DNA from: Hyphomicrobium sp.
GTDB taxonomy: Bacteria > Pseudomonadota > Alphaproteobacteria > Rhizobiales > Hyphomicrobiaceae
Length of the DNA stretch: 64,000 nucleotides
Reading direction: 5' to 3'
Assembly: GCA_022843145.1 (NCBI GenBank)
Contig: JALHOF010000003.1
Location: forward strand, 186,001 to 250,000
The translations under genes were made by a program, and so were the position numbers. The notes beneath the pieces were generated by a model. The model was given only the letters and a program-made list of their open reading frames with translations, searched no databases and was not told where the DNA came from. This document shows, one piece after another, positions 40,327 through 48,178 of the stretch (positions are counted from its first letter, which is position 1; the number at the start of each line of letters is the position of its first letter).

Positions 40327-41204
40327 CTAAGGCCGGACATTTTGAGGCGCCTGTACGGCTCGACCGCATCAAGGTGCCAATTGGGCCGATGATCGGGTCA
40401 GCAGGGGCACTGCCGATCGCGCGGATGAAGGGTGGCAAGTTTGTTGTGACGCATGGGTCCGAGACCCTCGCTCGCGCAAGTTCCCTTGGCAGGTCATCGG
40501 CGCCAGTCGCGATGTCGCGGTCGGGCTTGAGGAGCGCGCACAAGGCCGGTCTCTTGGCTGGTGGGGTGCGTGTCGCAAACTTCGCCCGCAAGAACGAGAT
40601 CGCTCGGTTCGGTGGCTCGGCGTCGGTCGGCATCGTGGTCGACCTCACGGACATGTGGCGGCTGGCCAAGGGCTTAAACGGCGTCGCGGTGGCGATCGGG
40701 CAGGGTCACGGTATCATCTCGCAGGCGGTGAACGATGGCGCGCGGACGCTGAAAACGGGGCTCAGGCGCAAGCTCAAGGCGTGGACCGGAATACGGTCGT
40801 ACGCCGAGACCGAGAAGGGCATGCGAATGACGTGGTCGACTCCGGCGACGATGACCGCTGTGCTGAGTATAACGGACCGTCATCGCCGTATCACGACTGC
40901 AAACTTCGGGGCCAAGTGGTCTAAGTCCGACCCTGGTGGTACGCACGCGGCCTGGAACCGGCCGCAGATGGCCGTTGGCACGTTCATGATACGAGGCGGC
41001 AAGCGCAGTATCAGAGGCGATCTGCTGTTCAAGCGGGTCGGACGTGGCCGCTTCCCTATCGCACCGCTGTGGGGGCCCAACATGGCCCGCGAGATCAAGC
41101 GGCACGAGGCGGAGGTCCAGCGCGACGTGGTGCGGGTGGCCGAGGTGAAGGTCAAGGCGACGGCGGTCCGGCTCATGGTAGCGGCAATCAACAAAGCACG
41201 GTGA
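40323..41204 (+). CDS. Phage minor tail protein (lambda gpZ-like)
   Basis: A 293-residue protein whose GTG start overlaps the tape-measure stop (GTGA). The second half has features of the minor tail protein Z family: an N-terminal helix region (AVNDGARTLKTGLRRKLKAW), a central beta part (SITDRHRRITTANFGAK), then FKRVGRGRFPIAPLWGPNMAREI, where the basic GRGRFPI-x-PLWGP segment is typical, and a terminal helix ending VAAINKAR. In lambda, Z acts at tail joining. The N-terminal 100 residues are element-specific. The tail cluster ends here; no baseplate or fibre genes follow. Confidence 0.6.
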   Translation: MTKAGHFEAPVRLDRIKVPIGPMIGSAGALPIARMKGGKFVVTHGSETLARASSLGRSSAPVAMSRSGLRSAHKAGLLAGGVRVANFARKNEIARFGGSASVGIVVDLTDMWRLAKGLNGVAVAIGQGHGIISQAVNDGARTLKTGLRRKLKAWTGIRSYAETEKGMRMTWSTPATMTAVLSITDRHRRITTANFGAKWSKSDPGGTHAAWNRPQMAVGTFMIRGGKRSIRGDLLFKRVGRGRFPIAPLWGPNMAREIKRHEAEVQRDVVRVAEVKVKATAVRLMVAAINKAR

Positions 41205-41433
41205 TCGATCGTCCCGGTTATCCTGTTCCAACTCTTTGAAACTGATCGGGTTCAACGGGTCCCTCCAGGCCGAAATTACCCCATGCGGGCTACACAGCCC
41301 CGAAAGGTGGCTAGGTGAGTGTTCGAAAAAGGGTTGCATTTCAATGCTCAAGTGGTCGTTGGTGGTGCAAAAATTGCGAGTCTTTGGAATCGGTTGGTGG
41401 GGTTGGCTCAGTGATGCAACGGGCTGTTGCATC

Positions 41434-41688
41434 TCAACGGCTCTTTCGTCGGAGACTGCTCGGCTTGGTGAGCCGCGCACCGTCGCCGTTTCCGTTCTGG
41501 TCGAGGAGTTGGACGCCAGCGCGCTCGATTGCCGCCCGGATCTTCCCCTTGATTTCCTGGGACACCGCACGGCGCTCCTTTTCTAGGTCGACGACGCTCG
41601 AGAGTCCGACGCCCGCAGCTTCGGCGAGGGCGCCTTGGCTCCAATTGAGAAGGCCTCGCGCTGCACGGCATTGGGCGGGAGTGATCAT
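41434..41688 (-). CDS. XRE-family repressor-like protein
   Basis: An 84-residue protein with a Cro/C1-type helix-turn-helix at residues 3-60: TPAQCRAARGLLNWSQGALAEAAGVGLSSVVDLEKERRAVSQEIKGKIRAAIERAG. GGGAG precedes the ATG by one base, and the gene is divergent from the next one. Two perfect palindromes lie in the space between, so it probably represses both itself and the plus-strand genes to its right. It ends with a short basic tail (SSLRRKSR). Confidence 0.85.
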   Translation of the reverse strand: MITPAQCRAARGLLNWSQGALAEAAGVGLSSVVDLEKERRAVSQEIKGKIRAAIERAGVQLLDQNGNGDGARLTKPSSLRRKSR

Positions 41689-41720
41689 GCTCCCATCCCT
41701 ACGAGGTGCCTGGGGATAGG

Positions 41721-41776
41721 CAACAATAATTGTTGCTGCATCCCCAGTTGCGTGCCACGTTCAACAATAATTGTTG
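41721..41776. promoter_or_regulatory. Twin operators CAACAATAATTGTTG
   Basis: Two identical 15-bp palindromes, 41721-41735 and 41762-41776, 41 bases apart, in the 107-base gap between the divergent XRE gene and the gene at 41796. Both are followed by TGCA. They are the obvious candidate binding sites of the XRE protein and contrast with the GC-rich surroundings. Confidence 0.8.
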
Positions 41777-41795
41777 ATGCAGAGGAGTACCCGCC

Positions 41796-42248
41796 ATGGC
41801 CACCACCGAGACGATGACAACAGAAGGCGCCGCAGCTCCAAGCGAGAGCTGGGAGGCCGTTCCGAAGGGAGCGGCCCTGGGGAGGCTCAATCGCATGATG
41901 GACCACCGTTCGGCTGGCTCGTGTGGAGAGCGAATTGCGGCGATGATCGCTGAGAAGAGCTCGACCGAGACATTGGCGCTCTCGTTCAGTGGAGATCCTG
42001 ACGTGGTGCGCGCATTGCTTGGAGCGCTCGAGGATGCTCATGCGGGGCTCATCTCACGCATCGAGCTTGTGGAACTTGCTTTTGCGCGGCTGGCCTGGGC
42101 CTCCGAGCACGGCGCTCTGCGCGATCATGCTGCGGCGCTCCTTACGTCGCTGGAGAGCCTCGGAAATGCCGAGCGTGTTTTCACCGAGGCGCGTGACGAT
42201 CGCGCAGAACTCGCCGCGGCGCCGGCCGCCGCCGTTGTTCGGCAGTGA
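41796..42248 (+). CDS. Hypothetical helical protein, first gene under the twin operators
   Basis: A 150-residue, mostly helical protein, GAGGAG about 10 bases before the ATG. The centre (LALSFSGDPDVVRALLGALE, LISRIELVELAFARLAWASE) looks folded; both ends are Ala/Glu-rich. I do not recognise a family. Being the first gene to the right of the palindromes, it should be under control of the XRE protein. Confidence 0.65.
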   Translation: MATTETMTTEGAAAPSESWEAVPKGAALGRLNRMMDHRSAGSCGERIAAMIAEKSSTETLALSFSGDPDVVRALLGALEDAHAGLISRIELVELAFARLAWASEHGALRDHAAALLTSLESLGNAERVFTEARDDRAELAAAPAAAVVRQ

Positions 42249-42258
42249 GGGGCACGCC

Positions 42259-42828
42259 ATGATGGAAATCGAAAGTTCCGCCGCCACGCCGATCGCCGGC
42301 CTGTGGGTTGAGTACCAGACAGTCGCCGCGCGAATTGCCAGCCTTGAGGCCGAATTGGGACCAGCGAACGCGCGTGCAATCGAACTCACGCCGCCGCCGC
42401 CCGCGTCCATATGGGCCGGTGTCGGGTTCGCTCCGACCCAGCACGTCGAGACGCATTTTTCCGGCTCTGGGCTCGACGTCCCATGGATCTCGTCGGCGGG
42501 TTGGCGCGAGGTCGCCGCCCGCGCGTCGAGCGCCAAGGCAGCGGCAAGTGCCCGCGCCCGCGCGGCCGTTGCGTCCGGGTATGAGGCCGCGATCGAGCGC
42601 GCCGCCGTTGACTCCGGAACCGGCCGGATCGATGCCGAGCTTGAAGCGTTGGAGTGCGCGAGGACCGGAATCGCCGCGCGCATCATGCAACAGCCGTCGA
42701 CGTGCCTCGGCGATCTTCGAATTCAATGCGACGTCGGTTCGTGGCAGGCGAGAAATCAAGGTCCCTGGTGCGCGTTCCGCGCAAGCATCGATGCACTCGC
42801 CGCCGCGCCGGATGCCGCTAGCGCGTGA
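42259..42828 (+). CDS. Hypothetical coiled-coil protein
   Basis: A 189-residue protein starting MMEIESSAATP with GAGGGG about 8 bases upstream. An N-terminal heptad-like helix (YQTVAARIASLEAELGPANA) is followed by an Ala/Arg-rich helical region (SSAKAAASARARAAVASGYE). It lies ten bases after its neighbour, so the two are co-transcribed. No family recognised. Confidence 0.6.
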   Translation: MMEIESSAATPIAGLWVEYQTVAARIASLEAELGPANARAIELTPPPPASIWAGVGFAPTQHVETHFSGSGLDVPWISSAGWREVAARASSAKAAASARARAAVASGYEAAIERAAVDSGTGRIDAELEALECARTGIAARIMQQPSTCLGDLRIQCDVGSWQARNQGPWCAFRASIDALAAAPDAASA

Positions 42829-42983
42829 ACTCCCGCCGCCGGGCGGGGGTTCACTGGTCATCGAGTACAATCGGACAAAGAGTATCGAGCAGCCTAGGCG
42901 TGATTTCTCGTTGCCAGCATCGTTGCGCCCGGCGCACGGCCCGTGCCACATTCCGCCGTCTGATCCTCCTGGCTGGCGGGGCC

Positions 42984-43532
42984 ATGGCCGAGCGCGACTT
43001 GTATCCGGGCGTACACGACTTTATCGAGCAGCGCTTCAGAGCGCAGCTCGCGCCGCGCTATGGTGAGCTGCATACCGTATCGGCCGTCACGGCGACGGCC
43101 AGGGGCGGCACTGACGATGCGCGGTGGACCCGTCCCGATCTCGCACTCGCGGCCGTGCGCCGCTTCAAATACGATCCGACGTGGACGCTCGACCTGCACT
43201 CCTTCGAGGTCAAGACCGACACCAATTGCGACCCGACGTCCGTGCATGAAGCGTTGAGCCACGCCGCGCTTGTGCACTTCACCTGGCTGACGTGGCATCG
43301 GCCGGGCTTCGCCGAGGCCGAACCGCTCTGCCGGCTTATCCACGACCGCTGCGCTCGCCATGGCGTCGGCCTCATTACTTTCGACGACCCAGCCAACAGC
43401 GACAGCTACACGGTGCGCCTCCGCTCCGCTCGGCACGTACCGGATCCGGAGGCCGTCGACGAATTCATCGAGACCCGTTTCGAGCCGCATGCCCGCGAGC
43501 GGCTGCAATCGTGGCTGCGAGGGGGCGTTTGA
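42984..43532 (+). CDS. PD-(D/E)XK nuclease-fold protein upstream of parA
   Basis: A 182-residue protein with a restriction-endonuclease-like core: HTVSAVTATARGGTDDARWTRPDLALAAV supplies the PD motif and LDLHSFEVKTD the (D/E)xK motif, about 50 residues apart. ALSHAALVHFTWLTWHR and GVGLITFDD complete the alpha/beta pattern. It ends at TGATG overlapping the parA start. Whether it cuts DNA or only binds it is unknown. An earlier in-frame start at 42825 would add 53 residues of Arg/Pro-rich sequence and is less likely. Confidence 0.65.
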   Translation: MAERDLYPGVHDFIEQRFRAQLAPRYGELHTVSAVTATARGGTDDARWTRPDLALAAVRRFKYDPTWTLDLHSFEVKTDTNCDPTSVHEALSHAALVHFTWLTWHRPGFAEAEPLCRLIHDRCARHGVGLITFDDPANSDSYTVRLRSARHVPDPEAVDEFIETRFEPHARERLQSWLRGGV

Positions 43533-44422
43533 TGGCCGTGCATGTCGCGATCGCGAACCACAAGGGCGGTGTCGGGAAATCGACGTCGACGTTATTGATT
43601 GCCGAGGGCCTCGCAGCCACCCTCGCGCGTCGCGTGCTGGTGATCGACATGGACCCGCAGGCTAGCGCGTCGACGATGCTACTTTCGGCACTGGGGGCCA
43701 CACGCGCCGCCGCTGCAGGCCGCTCGACGCATGCAATCCTCGATCAAGTCGCGCACGGCCGCGCCATCCATTTGAGTCAGGCGATCAGCGCCCGCGCAAG
43801 CGATCTTGTTGAGCTTCGCGATGGTGGCGGCCCCGGTCGCGTCGATCTCATTGCGTCGGCGTCGGCGCTGTTGACGGCGCTCCCGGCACTCGAGGATCAG
43901 ATCCGCGCACGGCACCGGTCGACGCTCGACGTTGCGCTCGCGCGGACCATCGCGCCCGAGCTCGAGCGCATCGGCCGCAGCTATGACGTCGTTCTGTTCG
44001 ACTGCCCGGCCGGGACAGGGCCCCTGGCGCTCGCCGGCGTGCGCCTCTCGCAGTTCGTCATCGCGCCGACGGTGCTCGACGAGATCTCGATGAAGGCGCT
44101 GCAGGACTTCATCAAAATCGTGCTCGCGCAGGAGCGGGATGCAGCGGGGCACTTCGTGCTCAAGGTGCTGCCCGCGATCTTCCGCATGGGCGATCCGGTG
44201 CAGCACCAGATGCTCGACCGGATTCGATCCGGCGCCGTGCGCCTCAACATGTTCAACCGCCCGGTGCCAGACTCGGTGAACGTTCGGCGAGCCACGCACC
44301 GAATTCGGCCCGACTCGTACCGTTCCATGCGCGACAAATATGGCTCGCTCGCGAGTGAGCTGCCGCACCTGGCCGACGCCGTAGATGCCTTCATTTTGCC
44401 GAGGGAGAGAAAAGCCCGATGA
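43532..44422 (+). CDS. ParA-family partition ATPase
   Basis: A 296-residue deviant-Walker ATPase. HKGGVGKSTSTLLIAEGLA is the P-loop with the ParA signature Lys, VLVIDMDPQASAST is Walker A', and VVLFDCPAGTGPLALAGVRLSQFVIAPT is Walker B with the next strand. The C-terminal part (RRATHRIRPDSYRSMRDKYG) is helical and basic. ParA proteins move or position DNA or protein cargo on the nucleoid. No ParB gene is adjacent; the neighbours are a nuclease-fold protein and a 118-residue protein, all with overlapping codons. Confidence 0.9.
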   Translation: MAVHVAIANHKGGVGKSTSTLLIAEGLAATLARRVLVIDMDPQASASTMLLSALGATRAAAAGRSTHAILDQVAHGRAIHLSQAISARASDLVELRDGGGPGRVDLIASASALLTALPALEDQIRARHRSTLDVALARTIAPELERIGRSYDVVLFDCPAGTGPLALAGVRLSQFVIAPTVLDEISMKALQDFIKIVLAQERDAAGHFVLKVLPAIFRMGDPVQHQMLDRIRSGAVRLNMFNRPVPDSVNVRRATHRIRPDSYRSMRDKYGSLASELPHLADAVDAFILPRERKAR

Positions 44423-44775
44423 CAGCGAGTCCGATCAGCCCAAGCGAAGCCCTCGATCGCCTTTTCACCGTGGTGCGCGAGGAAGCCGCGACCAATCCCG
44501 TTTTCGCCCGCCGCCTGCTCGACGCCGTGGGCACGCCGGTGCTGTTTCAGGGGACTGAAGCCGCGCCGGCCGTCGATCCGGTGATCGCCGCTCAGCGACA
44601 CGATCAGGCAGCGTTCCGCGAGATGTTTTCCACTTTCAGCGAAGCGGACTTGAAGAAGATGCTCACGACATTCGGCCTTGCGACCGCCGAGGATATCAAA
44701 GGCGTGAAAACGAAGCCGAAAAAAATGGGCTTTGTCGAGTTGCTGTGGACCGGCGCGCGGAGCCAGTTGGATTGA
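44419..44775 (+). CDS. Small partner protein downstream of parA
   Basis: A 118-residue protein whose ATG overlaps the parA stop (ATGA). It is helical (SEALDRLFTVVREEAATNPV, FARRLLDAVGTPVLF) and ends in a basic patch with KTKPKKMGFVELLW. It has no ParB signature, but the coupling with parA and the basic tail suggest a partner that binds DNA or stimulates the ATPase. This is inference. Confidence 0.65.
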   Translation: MTASPISPSEALDRLFTVVREEAATNPVFARRLLDAVGTPVLFQGTEAAPAVDPVIAAQRHDQAAFREMFSTFSEADLKKMLTTFGLATAEDIKGVKTKPKKMGFVELLWTGARSQLD

Positions 44776-44916
44776 TGGCCCTGAGGCGAGCCGCTTGGGC
44801 AACCAAAGGTGGGCTGGTGCCAGGTAGCGTCTCAGTTTGAATTTGGACGCCGTTGACATGCGGTCGTCATCGAACCAAGTCCCTGCTATGTTTAGCGCAA
44901 ATCAGGAGCACATATT

Positions 44917-45252
44917 GTGACGAAGCGCTTTCTGACAATGGACGCGCCAGGCGCGTCCGCCGACGCTATCCAGGCTGGCGTGACGGCCGCGCATGTCATA
45001 TTTGCAAGTCATGGTACGACGGCCAGTGAAGTGGCACTCGCAATGTGGAAGCGAGAGACAGATGACGTGCGCGGTGCGTTGGTTCCAGAAGAACAGTACG
45101 ACGCAAGCTCGACACCGCTTGCAACCACGACAGCGCGCGAGATGAAAATCGCCGATCTGTGGTTTGTGGCCGAAGCAGCGGCGATGACAGCCTGCTACGG
45201 AACCGGCGCGAAGCCAGAGACAGCGCAACTGATACTACGGGAAGCCGACTAA
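44917..45252 (+). CDS. Hypothetical protein of element 1
   Basis: A 111-residue protein starting at GTG with AGGAG about 9 bases upstream. It is helical and acidic in parts (SEVALAMWKRETDDVRGALV, MKIADLWFVAEAAAMTACYG). No family recognised. It lies 141 bases after the parA operon and probably has its own promoter in that gap. Confidence 0.55.
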   Translation: MTKRFLTMDAPGASADAIQAGVTAAHVIFASHGTTASEVALAMWKRETDDVRGALVPEEQYDASSTPLATTTAREMKIADLWFVAEAAAMTACYGTGAKPETAQLILREAD

Positions 45253-45464
45253 TGCCTAAAGGCCCCGAGGGGAGAAGCGCCCTGCGGACGTCGGAGCGAA
45301 CGACTTCAACATCATGAAGATCTAGTAGATCTGCATATGCTGGCTGCTCTAGACGTTCTAGTCGATCTAGGAAGACATGAACTTCTGGACGGTGCTGCGG
45401 TTCGTCCGCCAGCAGCTCGAGGTCCTTCGTTTGAATGACCTGGCCGGCGATCCCGGCTTCCGCT

Positions 45465-45830
45465 TCAAGGGCGAATTGCAGGCTGCTCGCCGGCACCGGG
45501 CCGGGCAGGACGCTGGACGCTTCCGAGGTCAGGGCAAGGACCGCTGTCAGGATCGCATACAGTCTCGATGGCGCCCTGCCGCTCGTCATTGTTTTTTTTA
45601 GGATCGACACTTGGCGCCACGCGCTCTCTGCCGCCGGCTTCGTAGGTGCATCGCGCCGGATCGGGTGGCGAGCCACAGACCTTCTTGAGGGCGGCATGGC
45701 CGACGCACTTGCCGTTGGGCCCGCGCCAGCCAGGCCCGCCGCGACAGCCGCACCAATCGCAGAATTCCGCAGCCGCGCTCGCCGGCAGCGAGACGCATAG
45801 TCCGATTGCGAGAATTTGACCCCAACGCAT
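45465..45830 (-). CDS. Cys-rich exported protein
   Basis: A 121-residue protein with a signal peptide (residues 1-21, ILAIGLCVSLPASAAA) and a Cys/Gly-rich mature start (FCDWCGCRGGPGWRGPNGKC, then LKKVCGSPPDPARC). The Cys/Gly-rich segment is a pattern I have seen in small secreted proteins of alphaproteobacteria; no function is known to me. The last 40 residues look less protein-like and the start lacks a Shine-Dalgarno, so the end points are uncertain. Confidence 0.5.
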   Translation of the reverse strand: MRWGQILAIGLCVSLPASAAAEFCDWCGCRGGPGWRGPNGKCVGHAALKKVCGSPPDPARCTYEAGGRERVAPSVDPKKNNDERQGAIETVCDPDSGPCPDLGSVQRPARPGAGEQPAIRP

Positions 45831-46000
45831 GGTGCACCCGAAACGTCAGCAAACGGTCGGCCATCGCCTGGAGGTTGTCAACGGGAGCGATGCGACCCAG
45901 ATCCAATCGGCTCATGTGGCTTGGCTCATACTGTGGTCGCGAAGTCCTCAGCCGCCATCGTCCTTGAATTCTGCCTTTCATAGCCACCGTTGCCGGAACG

Positions 46001-46035
46001 AAAAAACCCCGGTCGCGGTCGCCCGCGCCGGGGTT
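46001..46035 (-). terminator. Rho-independent terminator of the membrane/HTH gene
   Basis: Stem AACCCCGG with CCGGGGTT (46005-46012 and 46028-46035), followed on the minus strand by TTTTCG; the tail and stem end give a run of six T. It lies 70 bases past the stop of the gene at 46106. Confidence 0.8.
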
Positions 46036-46105
46036 CATCAGTTTGGTGCACGAGTTCACGACGGTTCAGGACGTGAACTCGGCCGCGGCGGTGAACTCGG
46101 CGAGT

Positions 46106-47155
46106 TCACCCGCACGCCTGGCGGCGCCAGACGCTGGCCGTGGACTTCGGCAATGTGAACTGCTCCCGCAACTCGGACCAGCTCGGCGGACTTCCAGTGC
46201 GCTGTTCGAATTCCCGGCACCAGGCGATGACCTGGCCCTTCGCGACGGCCGGCGTGTTCTCGTTCACCGGCGCCGGTAGCGGTCGCCCGCGGTGCGGCCC
46301 GCCAGAGCCCTCAGGATCGCCGCCCAGGGCGGGAAACGAGGTCTGCCGGGTGTCCGCTGCCGCCGTTGCAGTTCGGGCCTGCGCGACGCTGGCGAAGATC
46401 ACGGTGCCGAAGGTGGCGACGAAGACCACGCCTAGGCCCATGATCCACGCCCAGATGCCAGAAACCGCGTCTTCGGAGGCGGTGGCCTCGGCGGGGCGGT
46501 CGAGCTTCCCGAGTTCGCCGCGCAGGCGGTTGACCTCGGGCTCCAGTTCGGCCTTGCGTGCGGCGGCCCCGCGCTCCTTGTAGAGCTTGAGGATCGGCTC
46601 GCAGGCCGTCTTGGTGTCGTCACGGCTGATGTCGGCGCACTGCTGCGACCGGCGCCAGACGGACATGTCGATCTTCGTCGATTGCACCTCGGCCTGGATC
46701 ACCGGCACGGGGCGCGGGTTGCCGAGCTTCGCCAGCTCGTCCGCCGCCGTGTCGTAAGCCGCCTTGGCACGGTCGTAGCGGCCACGTGCTCCGCCCTCGT
46801 CGGAGACCTTGGCGCGCTGAGCCTCAAGGATGTGAGAGGCCATCGCGGTGATGGAGATCGAGAACAGGAGGCATGCGGCGATGCCCGCCACGATGCGCTG
46901 GCGCACCGGGCCGGAGGGCGTCAGTGCGACCCAGGCGGCGCGTGCTTGGCTGAGGGAGACCGCGACGGCCGCCAGCACGAGGACGGCGCCGGCGATCGAT
47001 ACCGGCTGGCCCTGGATGTTGACGGTGAAGCGGTCGAGGTGCGTGCCGAGCCCGTAGGCGCGGAGCGCGTTGGAGACGCTTTCGGCCACGATCGCAAGTG
47101 AGATCGGGACCCAGGCGGCTGGCGAGACGCGCCAGTGGGTGGTATCATTCTGCAT
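46106..47155 (-). CDS. Membrane protein with coiled coil and C-terminal helix-turn-helix
   Basis: A 349-residue protein starting MQNDTTHWRVSPAAW, with AGGAG about 9 bases upstream. It has membrane helices at about residues 13-30, 50-70, 88-110 and 235-258 (IWAWIMGLGVVFVATFGTVI). Between the third and fourth lies a periplasmic or cytosolic coiled-coil region with Cys residues. The C-terminal 45 residues (AVAKGQVIAWCREFEQRTGS, PPSWSELREQFTLPKSTASV) form a helix-turn-helix. Membrane proteins with this tail are found on mobile elements; the function is unknown. An intrinsic terminator follows. Confidence 0.75.
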   Translation of the reverse strand: MQNDTTHWRVSPAAWVPISLAIVAESVSNALRAYGLGTHLDRFTVNIQGQPVSIAGAVLVLAAVAVSLSQARAAWVALTPSGPVRQRIVAGIAACLLFSISITAMASHILEAQRAKVSDEGGARGRYDRAKAAYDTAADELAKLGNPRPVPVIQAEVQSTKIDMSVWRRSQQCADISRDDTKTACEPILKLYKERGAAARKAELEPEVNRLRGELGKLDRPAEATASEDAVSGIWAWIMGLGVVFVATFGTVIFASVAQARTATAAADTRQTSFPALGGDPEGSGGPHRGRPLPAPVNENTPAVAKGQVIAWCREFEQRTGSPPSWSELREQFTLPKSTASVWRRQACG

Positions 47156-47573
47156 AGTCTCTACTCCTGGTTCTGTCAGGGGTTGGGGGCAAGGCCCGCG
47201 CTCGGATTGCCGTCCGGTCGCGGGCCGCTTCGTTCCTGCGTATCGGCGCAGGGCCCGCGGCTCTCGAAAGAGCCGCGCACGCTTCGCCGTCGGAGGCCGA
47301 AGCCTCCGTTTCATGTCTCTCCCCGCGCCTCGCTTCGATCGGGGACCGTTTGGACCGGTGGACGGGGCATCCTACTGAGGGCCTAGCCGGGCTTGCTCTG
47401 TGTCTCTCGGCTGTCGGGACCGTTCGGGCCGTCGCTGGTTGGCAGTATACTTAACGGGATACGAAAAGTAAGGGGGCTGGGCAACTAGGCTGTTCACGTT
47501 TTCGTGATTTGAAGTGTGGCGAACGGGATACGAAAAATAGGAGTGATTTTCGAGCAAGCGGGAGAGAGCAGCG
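47156..47573. other. Divergent control region of element 1's right part
   Basis: A 418-base gap between the minus-strand membrane gene and the plus-strand RHH gene. It carries two copies of AACGGGATACGAAAA at 47453 and 47522. No gene is supported; a minus-strand frame through the repeats reads as repeated FSYPV and is an artefact of them. Confidence 0.5.
47453..47539. promoter_or_regulatory. Direct repeats AACGGGATACGAAAA ahead of the RHH gene
   Basis: AACGGGATACGAAAAGTA (47453-47470) and AACGGGATACGAAAAATA (47522-47539), 69 bases apart, agree at 17 of 18 positions. The second ends 34 bases before the RHH start. They are candidate operators of the RHH protein or of a related regulator. Confidence 0.65.
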
Positions 47574-47783
47574 ATGGCGCGGGTCCGACGAACGGGGAGA
47601 CCCAAGAAGCCCGAGGGGGCCATGCGGCAGGTGGCGATCCGCTTTCCCGAGGAGATGCTTGCCGCGCTAGATGCGATCGCAGCTGAGCGGCTCGACCGGC
47701 CCGATCGCGCGAGCGTCGTGCGAGAGATCATCGCCCAGGCGCTCGAAGCGCGGATGGCGAAGGGGAAGGGGAAAGCGGCATGA
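47574..47783 (+). CDS. Ribbon-helix-helix (CopG/Arc-type) regulator
   Basis: A 69-residue protein. The basic start (RVRRTGRPKKPEGA) is followed by the ribbon-helix-helix fold: RQVAIRFPEEMLAALDAIAAERLDRPDRASVVREIIAQALEARM. Such dimers bind short operators; the direct repeats upstream are candidates. GAGAGAG lies about 6 bases before the ATG, and its stop overlaps the next ATG. Toxin-antitoxin antitoxins share this fold, but the next gene is a membrane protein without toxin features. Confidence 0.82.
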   Translation: MARVRRTGRPKKPEGAMRQVAIRFPEEMLAALDAIAAERLDRPDRASVVREIIAQALEARMAKGKGKAA

Positions 47784-48121
47784 CGAAGCGATCAACAGGC
47801 CTGACTCGCCAGCGAGACGCCATCGACGACGCCCAAGAGGTCGAACGGGCGCTGGCCGGAATAAGAGAGATCGAGAATAAGTTCGACGCCGAAGTCGCCG
47901 GAATCATCCTCTGGGGTTCCAGATGGATCCGCATGTACCTAATCGGCGGCATGGCTGTGATGGTAGCGGCGGTCTGGATTTTCACTGGCGGTGCTGAAAC
48001 CCGTCAGGTTGGCTTGGCGCTGGTCATCCTCGCCTCGATCAGTGTGGCCGTCCACTTGCTCACGTCGCTGTGCGTGAAGGCTTGGCTTGCGTGGCGAATT
48101 CGGCGGCGGGTTGCGCGGTGA
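47780..48121 (+). CDS. Small two-helix membrane protein
   Basis: A 113-residue protein with a helical N-terminal half (RDAIDDAQEVERALAGIREI) and two membrane helices at about residues 53-70 (YLIGGMAVMVAAVWIFTGG) and 78-98 (GLALVILASISVAVHLLTSL), ending in RRRVAR. Its ATG overlaps the RHH stop. No family recognised. Confidence 0.65.
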   Translation: MTKRSTGLTRQRDAIDDAQEVERALAGIREIENKFDAEVAGIILWGSRWIRMYLIGGMAVMVAAVWIFTGGAETRQVGLALVILASISVAVHLLTSLCVKAWLAWRIRRRVAR

Positions 48122-48178
48122 TGGTCGGCGGGAACGCAGTGAACGGTGGTCGGCAATGGCTATTGAGGGCCTGGGTTG

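Noticed and set aside
36190-41204. Intact lambda-like prophage
   Set aside because: Several lambda-like genes are present, but terminase, portal, capsid, major tail, baseplate and lysis genes were not found within the element's exact ends.
44996-45697. A 233-codon minus-strand frame with a possible signal-like start in the middle
   Set aside because: It overlaps two better-supported genes on both ends, its inner ATG has no ribosome site, and its second half is Ser/Arg/Leu-rich shadow sequence.
47574-48121. Toxin-antitoxin pair
   Set aside because: The RHH protein could be an antitoxin, but the partner is a two-helix membrane protein with no toxin-family features, so a simple regulator-cargo pair is as likely.
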